The notes beneath the pieces are model-generated. The model was not told the origin of the DNA. It ran no database searches and worked only from the letters and a program-made list of their open reading frames with translations. A DNA stretch of 50,431 nt from Gammaproteobacteria bacterium (GTDB lineage: Bacteria; Pseudomonadota; Gammaproteobacteria; Enterobacterales; Kangiellaceae): contig JABXHQ010000037.1 of NCBI GenBank assembly GCA_013373545.1, forward strand, positions 1 through 50,431, written 5' to 3'. Below are positions 9,054 through 15,595 of the stretch, one piece after another. Within the stretch, counting starts at the first letter, position 1. Every line of letters begins with the position of its first letter. A program made the translations under genes and the position numbers.

Positions 9054-10439
9054 TTAATCGTCTTTAGAGTTTTTACCAGAAGAGAATCCAGGTAAGTTGG
9101 CAAGCTGTGTGGCTAAAAAGCTACTGGTATTGTTGTATTGAGCGACCAATGCGTCCATTGCGCCAAATTGACTTTGCAATCGAATCGTCAGTTTTTCAAT
9201 ACGCAGTGACAAAGCCTCTCGATCGTCATTAATTCGATCTATCTGATTATTAAGTGATTCTTCTCGTTGTGCAATGACACCCGTAGTGCCGGCAAAAGAA
9301 TCGACAATTTCCAGCAGGCGGTTGGCAATACCATCATCAGAGGTAAACAGCTCTTCAAAAGAGTTAAATGATTCATCAATTGCATCGTCAAGGCGCGAAG
9401 TCGAGAAGTTTAAACTGCCATCACGAGCCGTGGTAATGCCGAGAGAAGTTAAGCTATCAAAGTCAGAGTTGATGCCACTCACCGGGTTTACTAAAGCATT
9501 GCGAACTTGTGATTCGACGGAACGCACGGTTGCGTCGCCAACTAAAGGCCCCGGCGCATTCTCATCAGTCGAACTTAAGCCCTGTAGAGTCGCCACGAGG
9601 CTATTGAATGCGGCAACTAAGTTAGCAATTTTTGATTTGACACTCTCGGTATCTTGTTTGATGGTTAGCGTCGTTGTTTCACCTGGGTCATTCACAACGC
9701 CCGCGGTAATGGTGACGCCTTCGATAATATCGGTGAACTCATTGGAATCGCCCACCGATTGGTAGCCATCAACCTTAATTGAAGCACTCGATGCATTTTC
9801 GTCGACGGTGAGGTTTGTGGAAATATCATCCAATGCAGCATTATCGTTGGTGACTGTCAGATCATTTCCAAGACCTGTTACATTTGAAGTCAGCTTTAAT
9901 ACACTACCCGTATCAACACCGTCACTGACATTGTTTAACACAGAAGCGGTTACGCCGAAGTTTGATTCGTCGTCATTAATTTTTGCTTGGATGTCTTCTA
10001 GTGTATCGCTAGCTTCAACTACAACATCAAAAGTTTTGCCACCGGCGCTAAAAGTCAGTGTGCCGGCCGCAAATGTTGTCGAGCCGCCACTGGTAAAAAT
10101 ACCGGAAGTCGATTCACTGCCTTGAGCCAGTGACTCTACTTCAATGTCGTATTTACCCGGTTGCGCCGAAGTACCACCGCTAACGCTGATAAAGTCAGAT
10201 GTATCCAGCGCTGCTGTCTTGTTATTGAATGCACTCGGCAATGACAACGCAAACAAATTGCTGCGCACTTCAGAAAGCGCTGAGCGCAAATTGCCAAGAC
10301 CCGATAGAGTGAGCTGAATATCGGTTTCGCGACGCGCGAATGCGGCTTGTTTTGGCGTGGCTTCCGCGCCGACAATCGCATCGATAATACTGTTGACATC
10401 GATGCCAGAACCTACGCCACCGAATGATATAGAACCCAT
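9054..10439 (-). CDS. fliD: Flagellar filament cap protein FliD (HAP2)
   Basis: FliD (461 aa) forms the cap at the filament tip that folds incoming flagellin. The N-terminus ISFGGVGSGIDVNSIIDAIV is diagnostic. Family FliD_N covers about residues 10-105 and FliD_C about 215-440, with a C-terminal coiled coil (LRIEKLTIRLQSQFGAMDALVAQYN). It heads the minus-strand fliD-fliS-fliT-GNAT operon. Two candidate promoters lie upstream, one of sigma-28 type (10469-10495) and one of sigma-54 type (10654-10672). Confidence 0.96.
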   Translation of the reverse strand: MGSISFGGVGSGIDVNSIIDAIVGAEATPKQAAFARRETDIQLTLSGLGNLRSALSEVRSNLFALSLPSAFNNKTAALDTSDFISVSGGTSAQPGKYDIEVESLAQGSESTSGIFTSGGSTTFAAGTLTFSAGGKTFDVVVEASDTLEDIQAKINDDESNFGVTASVLNNVSDGVDTGSVLKLTSNVTGLGNDLTVTNDNAALDDISTNLTVDENASSASIKVDGYQSVGDSNEFTDIIEGVTITAGVVNDPGETTTLTIKQDTESVKSKIANLVAAFNSLVATLQGLSSTDENAPGPLVGDATVRSVESQVRNALVNPVSGINSDFDSLTSLGITTARDGSLNFSTSRLDDAIDESFNSFEELFTSDDGIANRLLEIVDSFAGTTGVIAQREESLNNQIDRINDDREALSLRIEKLTIRLQSQFGAMDALVAQYNNTSSFLATQLANLPGFSSGKNSKDD

Positions 10440-10468
10440 AATAATCTCGTCTTAACTGTCTTGTATCT

Positions 10469-10495
10469 GTATCGGAAATTAAAACGCCGACTTTA
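10469..10495 (-). promoter_or_regulatory. Sigma-28 type promoter for fliD
   Basis: On the minus strand TAAA (10495-10492) is followed by 15 nt and TCCGATAC (10476-10469). This differs from the flagellin -10 by one base (T for G). The TTAAAGTCGG stretch is shared with the flagellin 2 promoter. It predicts a start near 10462 and a 23-nt leader, so FliA could boost fliDST late in assembly. Confidence 0.6.
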
Positions 10496-10653
10496 ACCCT
10501 TGCTCAATAAAATTCACTAAAAAGAGCACTTTTTCGAGTAAGTATGCGCTTTTGACCGTCCTGTCGCATCACCCCTAGACCACTGGTTAGATTTCGGTAA
10601 TGCGAATTAATTTTGAACGCAATTGGTAATTCCTTGAGTCATTTCTTAAAAAT

Positions 10654-10672
10654 TAGCAACAAGTATGCCTAA
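10654..10672 (-). promoter_or_regulatory. Sigma-54 type promoter for fliD
   Basis: On the minus strand AGGCATACTTGTTGCT has GG at 10669-10668, 10 nt, then GC at 10657-10656. It is very similar to the site before flgK. It lies just beyond the flaG terminator, points to fliD, and would give a leader of about 205 nt. Confidence 0.5.
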
Positions 10673-10674
10673 AT

Positions 10675-10698
10675 AAAAAAGGGAGCCGAAGCTCCCTT
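10675..10698 (-). terminator. Intrinsic terminator after flaG
   Basis: On the minus strand GGGAGC-TTCG-GCTCCC (arms 10691-10696 and 10681-10686) with flanking A-T pairs is followed by a run of six T (complement of A at 10675-10680). The TTCG tetraloop makes it very stable. It lies 5 nt after the flaG stop and ends the flagellin 1-flaG unit. Confidence 0.9.
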
Positions 10699-10703
10699 AA
10701 CAC

Positions 10704-11153
10704 TTACACTTCCTGGCGAATCAAAATGCCAGTGCTGGTTTCGCTTTCACTTTCGTTCAGCTCTTTCAGTCGCTTGGAAAGTGTCAACATTTCTTCTGAT
10801 GGAATTTGTCGAATCAGTTCATCGGTACTGCGGTCAAACACTTTAATAACCGTATCACCGGTGAATTCATCCACTTGAAAGCGCAAGCTGCGCTGAATGT
10901 TACTGGCCGATTGGGTCAGCTCATCCAGTTTTTGCTGTAGCTTTTCAGCATTCACTTCAGTTTCTTGTTGGCTCTTTGGGTTACCAGCTTTCGTCTCGCT
11001 CGGCGGTTTGACAGACTCAACCGATGGTTGACTTTGGCTCACCGCGCCACTTTTACTCAAGCTATCGGCTGCTGGAGCGGATTCAGGCGGCAAAGACTTA
11101 CCGCTCGCTGCTCCTAGCGACTGAAAGTTTCCGGATAATGGGTTAATCGCCAT
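10704..11153 (-). CDS. flaG: FlaG-family protein
   Basis: FlaG (149 aa). The N-terminal 75 residues are Ser/Pro/Gln-rich and look disordered. The C-terminal 75 carry the FlaG domain, with LRFQVDEFTGDTVIKVFDRSTDELIRQIPSEEML. FlaG proteins act on filament length or stability in several polar-flagellated bacteria, and the exact mechanism is not settled. I start at ATG 11153, which has AGAAGGTG seven nt upstream, rather than the in-frame GTG at 11162. It lies downstream of flagellin 1, probably read from that promoter. Confidence 0.9.
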   Translation of the reverse strand: MAINPLSGNFQSLGAASGKSLPPESAPAADSLSKSGAVSQSQPSVESVKPPSETKAGNPKSQQETEVNAEKLQQKLDELTQSASNIQRSLRFQVDEFTGDTVIKVFDRSTDELIRQIPSEEMLTLSKRLKELNESESETSTGILIRQEV

Positions 11154-11168
11154 AATCGTCACCTTCTG

Positions 11169-11237
11169 TTAGCCGTTGAGCAGGAGACTGGCTCCTGCTC
11201 GGTGCTTAACGGGTAAGCAATGGACAACAACTTTCAT
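11169..11237 (-). CDS. Candidate 22-aa small ORF between flagellin 1 and flaG
   Basis: An ATG at 11237 follows GAGGTG with 5-nt spacing and opens a 22-codon frame that ends at TAA 11169-11171. The product begins MKVVVHCLPVKHR and ends SLLLNG, and I recognise no family. A strong stem-loop (11178-11200) lies in its last third. The good ribosome-binding site is the only positive evidence, so this may be a leader peptide, a coupling device for flaG, or chance. Confidence 0.3.
   Translation of the reverse strand: MKVVVHCLPVKHRAGASLLLNG
11178..11200 (-). promoter_or_regulatory. Strong stem-loop between flagellin 1 and flaG
   Basis: A perfect 9-bp inverted repeat, GAGCAGGAG / CTCCTGCTC, with a 5-nt loop. 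No T run follows on either strand, so it is not a normal intrinsic terminator. It could protect the 3' end of the abundant flagellin message or lower read-through into flaG. No other terminator is visible between the two genes. Confidence 0.6.
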
Positions 11238-11266
11238 TACGTCACCTCGTTAAGCGTTAGCCTGAA

Positions 11267-12928
11267 TTACTGTAAAAGCGAAAGTACTGACTGACCCGAC
11301 GCATTAGCCTGAGCTAATATCGAGAGTCCAGCCTGTTGTAGCACCTGAGCTTTTGCCAAAGCCGCTGTTTCCGACGCATAATCGGTATCTCGAATTCGCG
11401 ACCGCGCAGCAGAAGCGTTTTCAGAGATGTTTTGCAGATTATTAATCGTAGAAGACAGACGGTTTTGCACCGCACCCAGTCCAGCTCGAGTGTTGTCGAT
11501 ATTCGCTAGCGCACCATCCACAATGTCGATGGCTTTTTGTGCACCATTAGCGGTTGAAATATCGATGCCCACGGCGCTTGATAAGCTCGAGCCATCGTTA
11601 GCTGTAAAGTGACCACCCAGTGTTGCATTAGCGACTGAGACACCGCCGGCGCCGCCGTTAAGCTGAATTTGACCACTGGAGATAAAGCCTGTACCGGTTG
11701 CAGTACCCACCGATACGGTTCCACCGACAGCTGCTGTTTTGGTGCCATAGAAGTTCATTACTTTAACTTGGAAGTCAGCTGTAGTAACCGAAGAAGCGTT
11801 ACCCGCAAACTGAATGTTACCTAAAGCAATGTTTTTACCTTCTTCGTTGATTAGAGTGAGAGACTCACCTTCGGCAACCGCAATAATACCGGTTTCACCG
11901 GTTTTGGCGTTGATGGCATCGGCAAAGCCTGACAAGTCATAGGAGTCATTCACGACTGCTGACACGTCAACTGCGATGTTGTTTGCACCGTATAAACGGA
12001 ACGAGTAGGTACCTTCTTCCAACAGGTTGCTGGTACCACCACCTGGCACTGCACCGCCAATTTGTACGATGGTTCGCGCATCGGCAGTTACACCGCTGTC
12101 AGCACTTTTACGGTTAATTGCTGCTGCTACGTCACCGGCGTCTAACTCAACATCGATAAAGTCTTCATCGGAAGAAGCGGCTGAGAAAGTTACCGTAATT
12201 TCCGCGCGGCCTAAACCACCGGTAATCGCAAATGCAGTTGTTCCGGTTCCTGTGATACCAGCTGTTAAACCTTGAGCCTGAGTACGCTTGTAGCGCGATC
12301 CGTCAAGGCCTGTGGTTGCTGTATCAGCAAAGGTTGCAAAGCCACCGAGTTGCGCCGACGAACCAGCTGAACCGGTACCATTAGAAGTTGCGATACCGTT
12401 TAAGGTTAAGGCATTTAAGCCAATATCCGAAGCTTTCGCTGAACCAATACTTACCGATAAGGTTTCATTTGAACTTGCGCCCACTTGTAAGGAGCGTGAA
12501 CCAAATGAACCGTTCAGTAGTTTTTGACCACCGTAAGCCGTAGTTTCGGCAATACGTTGCAACTCAGCTTGTAATTGGCTGACTTCTTTTTGCAGCGCAG
12601 AACGCTCGGAAGCACTGTTGGTTCCGTTTGATGATTGAACCGCTAGGTCACGAATACGTTGCAAGATGTTAGTCGATTCTTGTAATGCACCTTCCGCTGT
12701 TTGTGCCAAAGAAATACCATCGTTGGCGTTACGAGCGGCCTGATTAAGACCTCCTATCTGTGAAGTTAAACGGTTTGAAATTTGTAAACCTGCGGCATCA
12801 TCTTTTGCACTGTTAATTCTTAAGCCGGTTGAAAGGCGTTGGAAAGAAGTTTGCAATGCACTGTTGGTGCCATAAAGGCTACGTTGCGCGCCGAGTGACG
12901 ACACGTTGGTTTGAATAACACTACCCAT
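11267..12928 (-). CDS. fliC: Flagellin (copy 1)
   Basis: Flagellin of 553 aa, the filament subunit. Residues 1-140 are the conserved D0/D1 N-domain ([32 protein letters not shown]). The last 90 residues are the C-domain ([19 protein letters not shown], ending QSVLSLLQ). A central domain of about 300 residues is unusually well shared with copy 2 (for example [32 protein letters not shown]). It has a sigma-28 promoter, a leader of about 100 nt with two hairpins, and AGGAG before the ATG. A putative antisense RNA segment at 15333-15348 matches its ribosome-binding site. Confidence 0.97.
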   Translation of the reverse strand: MGSVIQTNVSSLGAQRSLYGTNSALQTSFQRLSTGLRINSAKDDAAGLQISNRLTSQIGGLNQAARNANDGISLAQTAEGALQESTNILQRIRDLAVQSSNGTNSASERSALQKEVSQLQAELQRIAETTAYGGQKLLNGSFGSRSLQVGASSNETLSVSIGSAKASDIGLNALTLNGIATSNGTGSAGSSAQLGGFATFADTATTGLDGSRYKRTQAQGLTAGITGTGTTAFAITGGLGRAEITVTFSAASSDEDFIDVELDAGDVAAAINRKSADSGVTADARTIVQIGGAVPGGGTSNLLEEGTYSFRLYGANNIAVDVSAVVNDSYDLSGFADAINAKTGETGIIAVAEGESLTLINEEGKNIALGNIQFAGNASSVTTADFQVKVMNFYGTKTAAVGGTVSVGTATGTGFISSGQIQLNGGAGGVSVANATLGGHFTANDGSSLSSAVGIDISTANGAQKAIDIVDGALANIDNTRAGLGAVQNRLSSTINNLQNISENASAARSRIRDTDYASETAALAKAQVLQQAGLSILAQANASGQSVLSLLQ

Positions 12929-12953
12929 GATAAGTCTCCTGTTACCTTTGACG

Positions 12954-12972
12954 GATCGTCTGAGAAACGATC
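12954..12972 (-). promoter_or_regulatory. Flagellin 1 leader hairpin II (loop UUCUCAG)
   Basis: In the mRNA sense, GAUCGU and ACGAUC form a perfect 6-bp stem around the 7-nt loop UUCUCAG (12966-12960). It ends 13 nt before the Shine-Dalgarno. The same 7-nt loop occurs in hairpin I and in both flagellin 2 leader hairpins. Confidence 0.65.
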
Positions 12973-13000
12973 AACTACAAAGTGTTAACAACTAAAGTCC

Positions 13001-13028
13001 GACCAACAATGCTGAGAACATGCTGGTC
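13001..13028 (-). promoter_or_regulatory. Flagellin 1 leader hairpin I (loop UGUUCUCAGCAU)
   Basis: In the mRNA sense, GACCAGCA (13028-13021) pairs with UGUUGGUC (13008-13001) in 8 bp with one G.U wobble. It presents a 12-nt loop with UUCUCAG in the middle. The stem begins about 4 nt from the predicted transcript start. The G.U pair would be a C/A mismatch on the other strand, which supports this RNA sense. Confidence 0.65.
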
Positions 13029-13037
13029 TCAAAGCAA

Positions 13038-13064
13038 ATATCGGCGGCTAAAGTGTCGACTTTA
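13038..13064 (-). promoter_or_regulatory. Sigma-28 promoter of flagellin 1
   Basis: On the minus strand TAAA (13064-13061), 15 nt, then GCCGATAT (13045-13038). Near-consensus FliA promoter, with the predicted start near 13031 and a leader of about 103 nt. Confidence 0.9.
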
Positions 13065-13118
13065 AACAGGAACACAAAAAAATCATAACATGATGATTTT
13101 CATGGGTTTTTATTTTTT

Positions 13119-13145
13119 AAAAAAGGCTCCGGACATTCCGGAGCC
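13119..13145 (-). terminator. Intrinsic terminator of flagellin 2
   Basis: On the minus strand a 9-bp stem, GGCTCCGGA / TCCGGAGCC (13145-13137 and 13133-13125), has a 3-nt loop and is followed by six T. It lies 55 nt after the flagellin 2 stop and separates the two flagellin units. Confidence 0.92.
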
Positions 13146-13199
13146 AAGTCAATCCCTCAACGTACAGTTTCAAGGGGCCGGTATTCGGCGAACATCAAC

Positions 13200-14861
13200 T
13201 TATCCTTGCAGCAAGCTCAACACCGCCTGACTGGAGGAGTTGGCCTGGGCTAAGATGGATAAACCTGCCTGCTGTAATACCTGGTTTTTTGCTAGATTTG
13301 CTGTTTCTTGTGCATAGTCAGTGTCTTTGATTCGAGAACGAGCCGCGGCAGCATTCTCAGAAATATTCTGCAAGTTCGAGATAGTCGACTCGAGACGGTT
13401 TTGTACCGAACCGAGACTCGCACGCAGAGAGTCGATCGCGATAATCGCGCCATCCACTACTTTGATGGCTGATTGTGCACCGCCCGCTGTGGAAATGCTT
13501 AACGCAACCACCGAGTCGAGTGTCGACGCATCGTTGGTAGTGTTGTGGCCGGCAAGATTAGCATTCGACACTGCAAAACCACTGGAGCCACCATTGAGCT
13601 GAATTTGCCCCGACACTTGCAACGCATTCGGTGTGCCATTAGCGGTAAATGAAGCCGCTTGGGCAATTGTCCGTGTTGCGTTAAAGTTCATCAGTTTGAC
13701 ATCAAATTGAGCACTGGTGACTGCGGTGTTTTGACCGGCAAAGGTAAAGTTACCCATCGCGATATTGTCACCATTTTCATTGATGATGGTGAGTGCAGGG
13801 CCGTCTGCAATCGCAATGACGCCGGTTTCGCCAGTCGTTTGATTGATTGCATTAGCAAGGTTAGACAGATCATAGGGATCGTTTACCGTTGCCGCCACAT
13901 CAACACCGACACCGTTGGCGCTGAACAGTCTAAAGGAGTAGGTTCCACGAGCCAGTAACACTTCGCCACCACCAGCGGGATCTGCGCCACCGATTTGTAG
14001 CACTGTTCTAGCATCAGCCGTTACACCGCTTTGTGAACTTTTACGATTGATAGCTGCAGCAATATCCTTCGCAGATAACTCAACATCAAGGTCATCGTCT
14101 CCGGTGTTACTGGTGAAAGCAATGGTGATCTCCGCGCGGCCTAAGCCACCGTTTACAGCAAAAGCTGCGGTTCCGGTAGCGGTAATAGCCGCGGTGACGC
14201 CGAGTCCGCCGGTACGCTTGAACTGCGAACCGTCGCCAGCAGTGGTTGCTGTTGAAAACGCACCACCGACCGTAATTGCGCCTAAGCCCGATCCGGCTGC
14301 TGCGGCAGAGCCCGTTGTCACTGAGTTGGCTTGAACGGTTAATTTATTCAATCCAAGCTCTGATCCGCGTGCTGAACCAATGCTGACGGAGACGGTTTCA
14401 TTGGCGTTGGAGCCGACTTGGAAAGCTTGGCTTCCGAATGTACCGTCTAAGATTTTCTTACCGCCAAAAGTCGTCGTGTCGGCAATTCGGTTGAGCTCAG
14501 CTTGCAGCTGGCTAACTTCTTGTTGCAGGGCTTGACGTTCTGACGCACCGTTGGAGCCATTGGCTGATTGGACTGCTAGATCACGAATCCGTTGTAAGAT
14601 GGTGGTCGCCTCGGCGAGAGCACCCTCAGCGGTTTGCGACAGCGAGATACCGTCATTGGCATTGCGCACTGCGGCGTTGATACCGCCAATTTGCGACGTT
14701 AGTCGGTTGGCAATTTGAAGACCCGCTGCATCATCTTTCGCGGAGTTAATACGAAAGCCCGAAGACAATCGTTGGAACGACGTTTGTAATGCGCTGTTCG
14801 TGCCGAACAAGTTTCGTTGCGCATTCAACGATGGAATATTAGTGGCAATTACATTACCCAT
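13200..14861 (-). CDS. Flagellin (copy 2)
   Basis: Second flagellin, also 553 aa, with the same D0/D1 termini ([39 protein letters not shown], ending AVLSLLQG) and the same central domain plan as copy 1. I start at ATG 14861 ([15 protein letters not shown]) with GAGGTG upstream. A longer open frame to 15134 is rejected because the sigma-28 promoter (15052-15078) lies inside it. The two genes are tandem paralogs, each with its own FliA promoter, and differ mostly by scattered substitutions. Confidence 0.97.
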   Translation of the reverse strand: MGNVIATNIPSLNAQRNLFGTNSALQTSFQRLSSGFRINSAKDDAAGLQIANRLTSQIGGINAAVRNANDGISLSQTAEGALAEATTILQRIRDLAVQSANGSNGASERQALQQEVSQLQAELNRIADTTTFGGKKILDGTFGSQAFQVGSNANETVSVSIGSARGSELGLNKLTVQANSVTTGSAAAAGSGLGAITVGGAFSTATTAGDGSQFKRTGGLGVTAAITATGTAAFAVNGGLGRAEITIAFTSNTGDDDLDVELSAKDIAAAINRKSSQSGVTADARTVLQIGGADPAGGGEVLLARGTYSFRLFSANGVGVDVAATVNDPYDLSNLANAINQTTGETGVIAIADGPALTIINENGDNIAMGNFTFAGQNTAVTSAQFDVKLMNFNATRTIAQAASFTANGTPNALQVSGQIQLNGGSSGFAVSNANLAGHNTTNDASTLDSVVALSISTAGGAQSAIKVVDGAIIAIDSLRASLGSVQNRLESTISNLQNISENAAAARSRIKDTDYAQETANLAKNQVLQQAGLSILAQANSSSQAVLSLLQG

Positions 14862-14989
14862 AACATACACCTCACACTTTTCAGTGCAACCGCCCATGTA
14901 TGTTGCAAACTTTGGATAACCCTGGAAGACCAGGAGAACAATGTTCGAAGTGGCAAATGAAAGACTGTTGTCGTTTGCTACTTCGAGTA

Positions 14990-15014
14990 AAGCCAGTCTG
15001 AGAAACTTAAGCTT
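14990..15014 (-). promoter_or_regulatory. Flagellin 2 leader hairpin II (loop UUCUCAG)
   Basis: In the mRNA sense, AAGC/GCUU outer pairs and AGU/ACU inner pairs, with a small internal loop, present the loop UUCUCAG (15004-14998). It is weaker than the other three hairpins. The core GUUUCUCAGAC is shared exactly with hairpin II of flagellin 1. Confidence 0.45.
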
Positions 15015-15019
15015 CGAAA

Positions 15020-15039
15020 GGACAACTGAGAACTTGCCC
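15020..15039 (-). promoter_or_regulatory. Flagellin 2 leader hairpin I (loop GUUCUCAG)
   Basis: In the mRNA sense, GGGCAA (15039-15034) pairs with UUGUCC (15025-15020) in 6 bp with one G.U, around the loop GUUCUCAG. The stem sequence differs from flagellin 1 hairpin I while the loop is kept, and the distance from the predicted start is similar (about +7). Confidence 0.6.
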
Positions 15040-15051
15040 GATTCAAAAGGG

Positions 15052-15078
15052 GTATCGGCGGTCAATTTTCCGACTTTA
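15052..15078 (-). promoter_or_regulatory. Sigma-28 promoter of flagellin 2
   Basis: On the minus strand TAAA (15078-15075), 15 nt, then GCCGATAC (15059-15052). Predicted start near 15045, giving a leader of about 184 nt that holds both UUCUCAG hairpins. Confidence 0.9.
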
Positions 15079-15093
15079 AAAAAAATTTTAAAA

Positions 15094-15140
15094 AAGCGGC
15101 AAATATTTGCAGTCTGACTTAGCGTAAGCGGCAAATATTT
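15094..15140. repeat. Pair of 15-bp direct repeats between divergent promoters
   Basis: AAGCGGCAAATATTT occurs at 15094-15108 and 15126-15140, 32 bp apart, which is close to three helical turns. The pair lies just upstream of the flagellin 2 promoter and about 160-210 bp upstream of the predicted start of the sigma-54 unit at 15301. It is a candidate activator site for an enhancer-binding protein or for the flagellin 2 promoter. Confidence 0.5.
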
Positions 15141-15272
15141 TCGATTTTGGTATTCAAGAGGCGGGCAGGGCAGGGACGCTAAACGCTCATTTTGCTCACT
15201 TGATAGCCTTTACAGGGGCTCTAACTTATTGAATTAATAGATAAAATATATTCGTTGTTGCGGTTGTATCGT

Positions 15273-15293
15273 TTTTGGCACGCCGGTTGCTAA
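15273..15293 (+). promoter_or_regulatory. Near-perfect sigma-54 promoter in the intergenic region
   Basis: TTGGCACGCCGGTTGCTAA has GG at 15277-15278, 10 nt, and GC at 15289-15290, matching TGGCACG-N4-TTGCT at every conserved base. Predicted start is near 15301. No recognisable protein gene follows before the terminator at 15495-15518. Confidence 0.85.
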
Positions 15294-15397
15294 AGTCTGT
15301 GTGTCTTAAATTTTTAAGTGTTTAACCTAAAGCCCATGATAGGTCTCCGCTTAAAAAGGCAAGGCAATTTCTCGAGAAAAAGAGGGTAACTTTAGTT

Positions 15398-15412
15398 ATT
15401 GCTGAGAACAAT
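15398..15412 (+). promoter_or_regulatory. sRNA hairpin with loop CUGAGAA (first copy)
   Basis: AUUG and CAAU form a 4-bp stem around the loop CUGAGAA (15402-15408). The 11 nt UGCUGAGAACA (15400-15410) are complementary to the loop region of flagellin 1 leader hairpin I. Confidence 0.5.
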
Positions 15413-15447
15413 CATTAAAGGTAAACCTCAATAATAAAGAGGAGAGG

Positions 15448-15472
15448 ATTTAATTGCTGAGAACGATTGAAT
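15448..15472 (+). promoter_or_regulatory. sRNA hairpin with loop CUGAGAA (second copy)
   Basis: AUUUAAUUG (15448-15456) pairs with CGAUUGAAU (15464-15472) in 9 pairs, two of them G.U, around the loop CUGAGAA (15457-15463). The loop is the exact complement of UUCUCAG. Confidence 0.55.
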
Positions 15473-15494
15473 ACTGACCCTCGGACGTACAGAC

Positions 15495-15518
15495 AAGGGG
15501 TCGCAAGACCCCTTTTTT
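15495..15518 (+). terminator. Orphan intrinsic terminator (end of putative sRNA)
   Basis: AAGGGGTC-GCAA-GACCCCTT, an 8-bp stem with a GNRA-type tetraloop, overlaps a run of six T at 15513-15518. No protein gene precedes it on this strand, so it implies a non-coding transcript or an attenuated leader for the downstream sulfotransferase. Confidence 0.9.
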
Positions 15519-15528
15519 CGTTAAAACC

Positions 15529-15555
15529 TAAACTCACACTTTTAACCGCCGATAT
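15529..15555 (+). promoter_or_regulatory. Sigma-28 promoter of the TPR-sulfotransferase
   Basis: TAAA (15529-15532), 15 nt, then GCCGATAT (15548-15555), with the same -10 as flagellin 1. Predicted start is near 15562, 34 nt before the ATG. It places this enzyme in the FliA regulon. Confidence 0.85.
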
Positions 15556-15595
15556 AAAGGGGTATTAGCAAGACTGTGAAGGGGAGTTTTTAAAT

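Larger units (their letters stand above)
15301..15518 (+). ncRNA. Putative sigma-54 dependent small RNA antisense to flagellin 1
   Basis: This stretch is framed by a sigma-54 promoter and an intrinsic terminator with a six-T run. The longest ATG frames inside are trivial (17 codons, without a Shine-Dalgarno). Segment 15333-15348 can pair with the Shine-Dalgarno and AUG of flagellin 1 in 16 contiguous pairs with one G.U. Hairpins at 15398-15412 and 15448-15472 carry loop CUGAGAA, complementary to UUCUCAG in the flagellin leaders. The second hairpin has 9 pairs including two G.U that would be mismatches on the minus strand, supporting plus-strand RNA. The rest of the 14862-15595 gap holds the flagellin 2 leader, the direct repeats, and a sigma-28 promoter. 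Confidence 0.6.

Noticed and set aside
14862-15134. N-terminal extension of flagellin 2 to a 644-aa protein
   Set aside because: The sigma-28 promoter (15052-15078) and the leader hairpins lie inside the extension, the added residues are unlike any flagellin, and ATG 14861 has a good GAGGTG site and gives the same length as copy 1.
15335-15388. 17-codon ORF (ATG 15336) inside the putative small RNA
   Set aside because: No Shine-Dalgarno, no recognisable product, and the ATG is part of the segment that mirrors the flagellin start codon region.
15455-15478. Seven-codon TTG frame after AGGAGAGG inside the putative small RNA, as a leader peptide
   Set aside because: Rare start codon, very short, and located within the 9-pair hairpin; the only support is a purine-rich stretch. 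Kept as a remote possibility, not listed as a feature.
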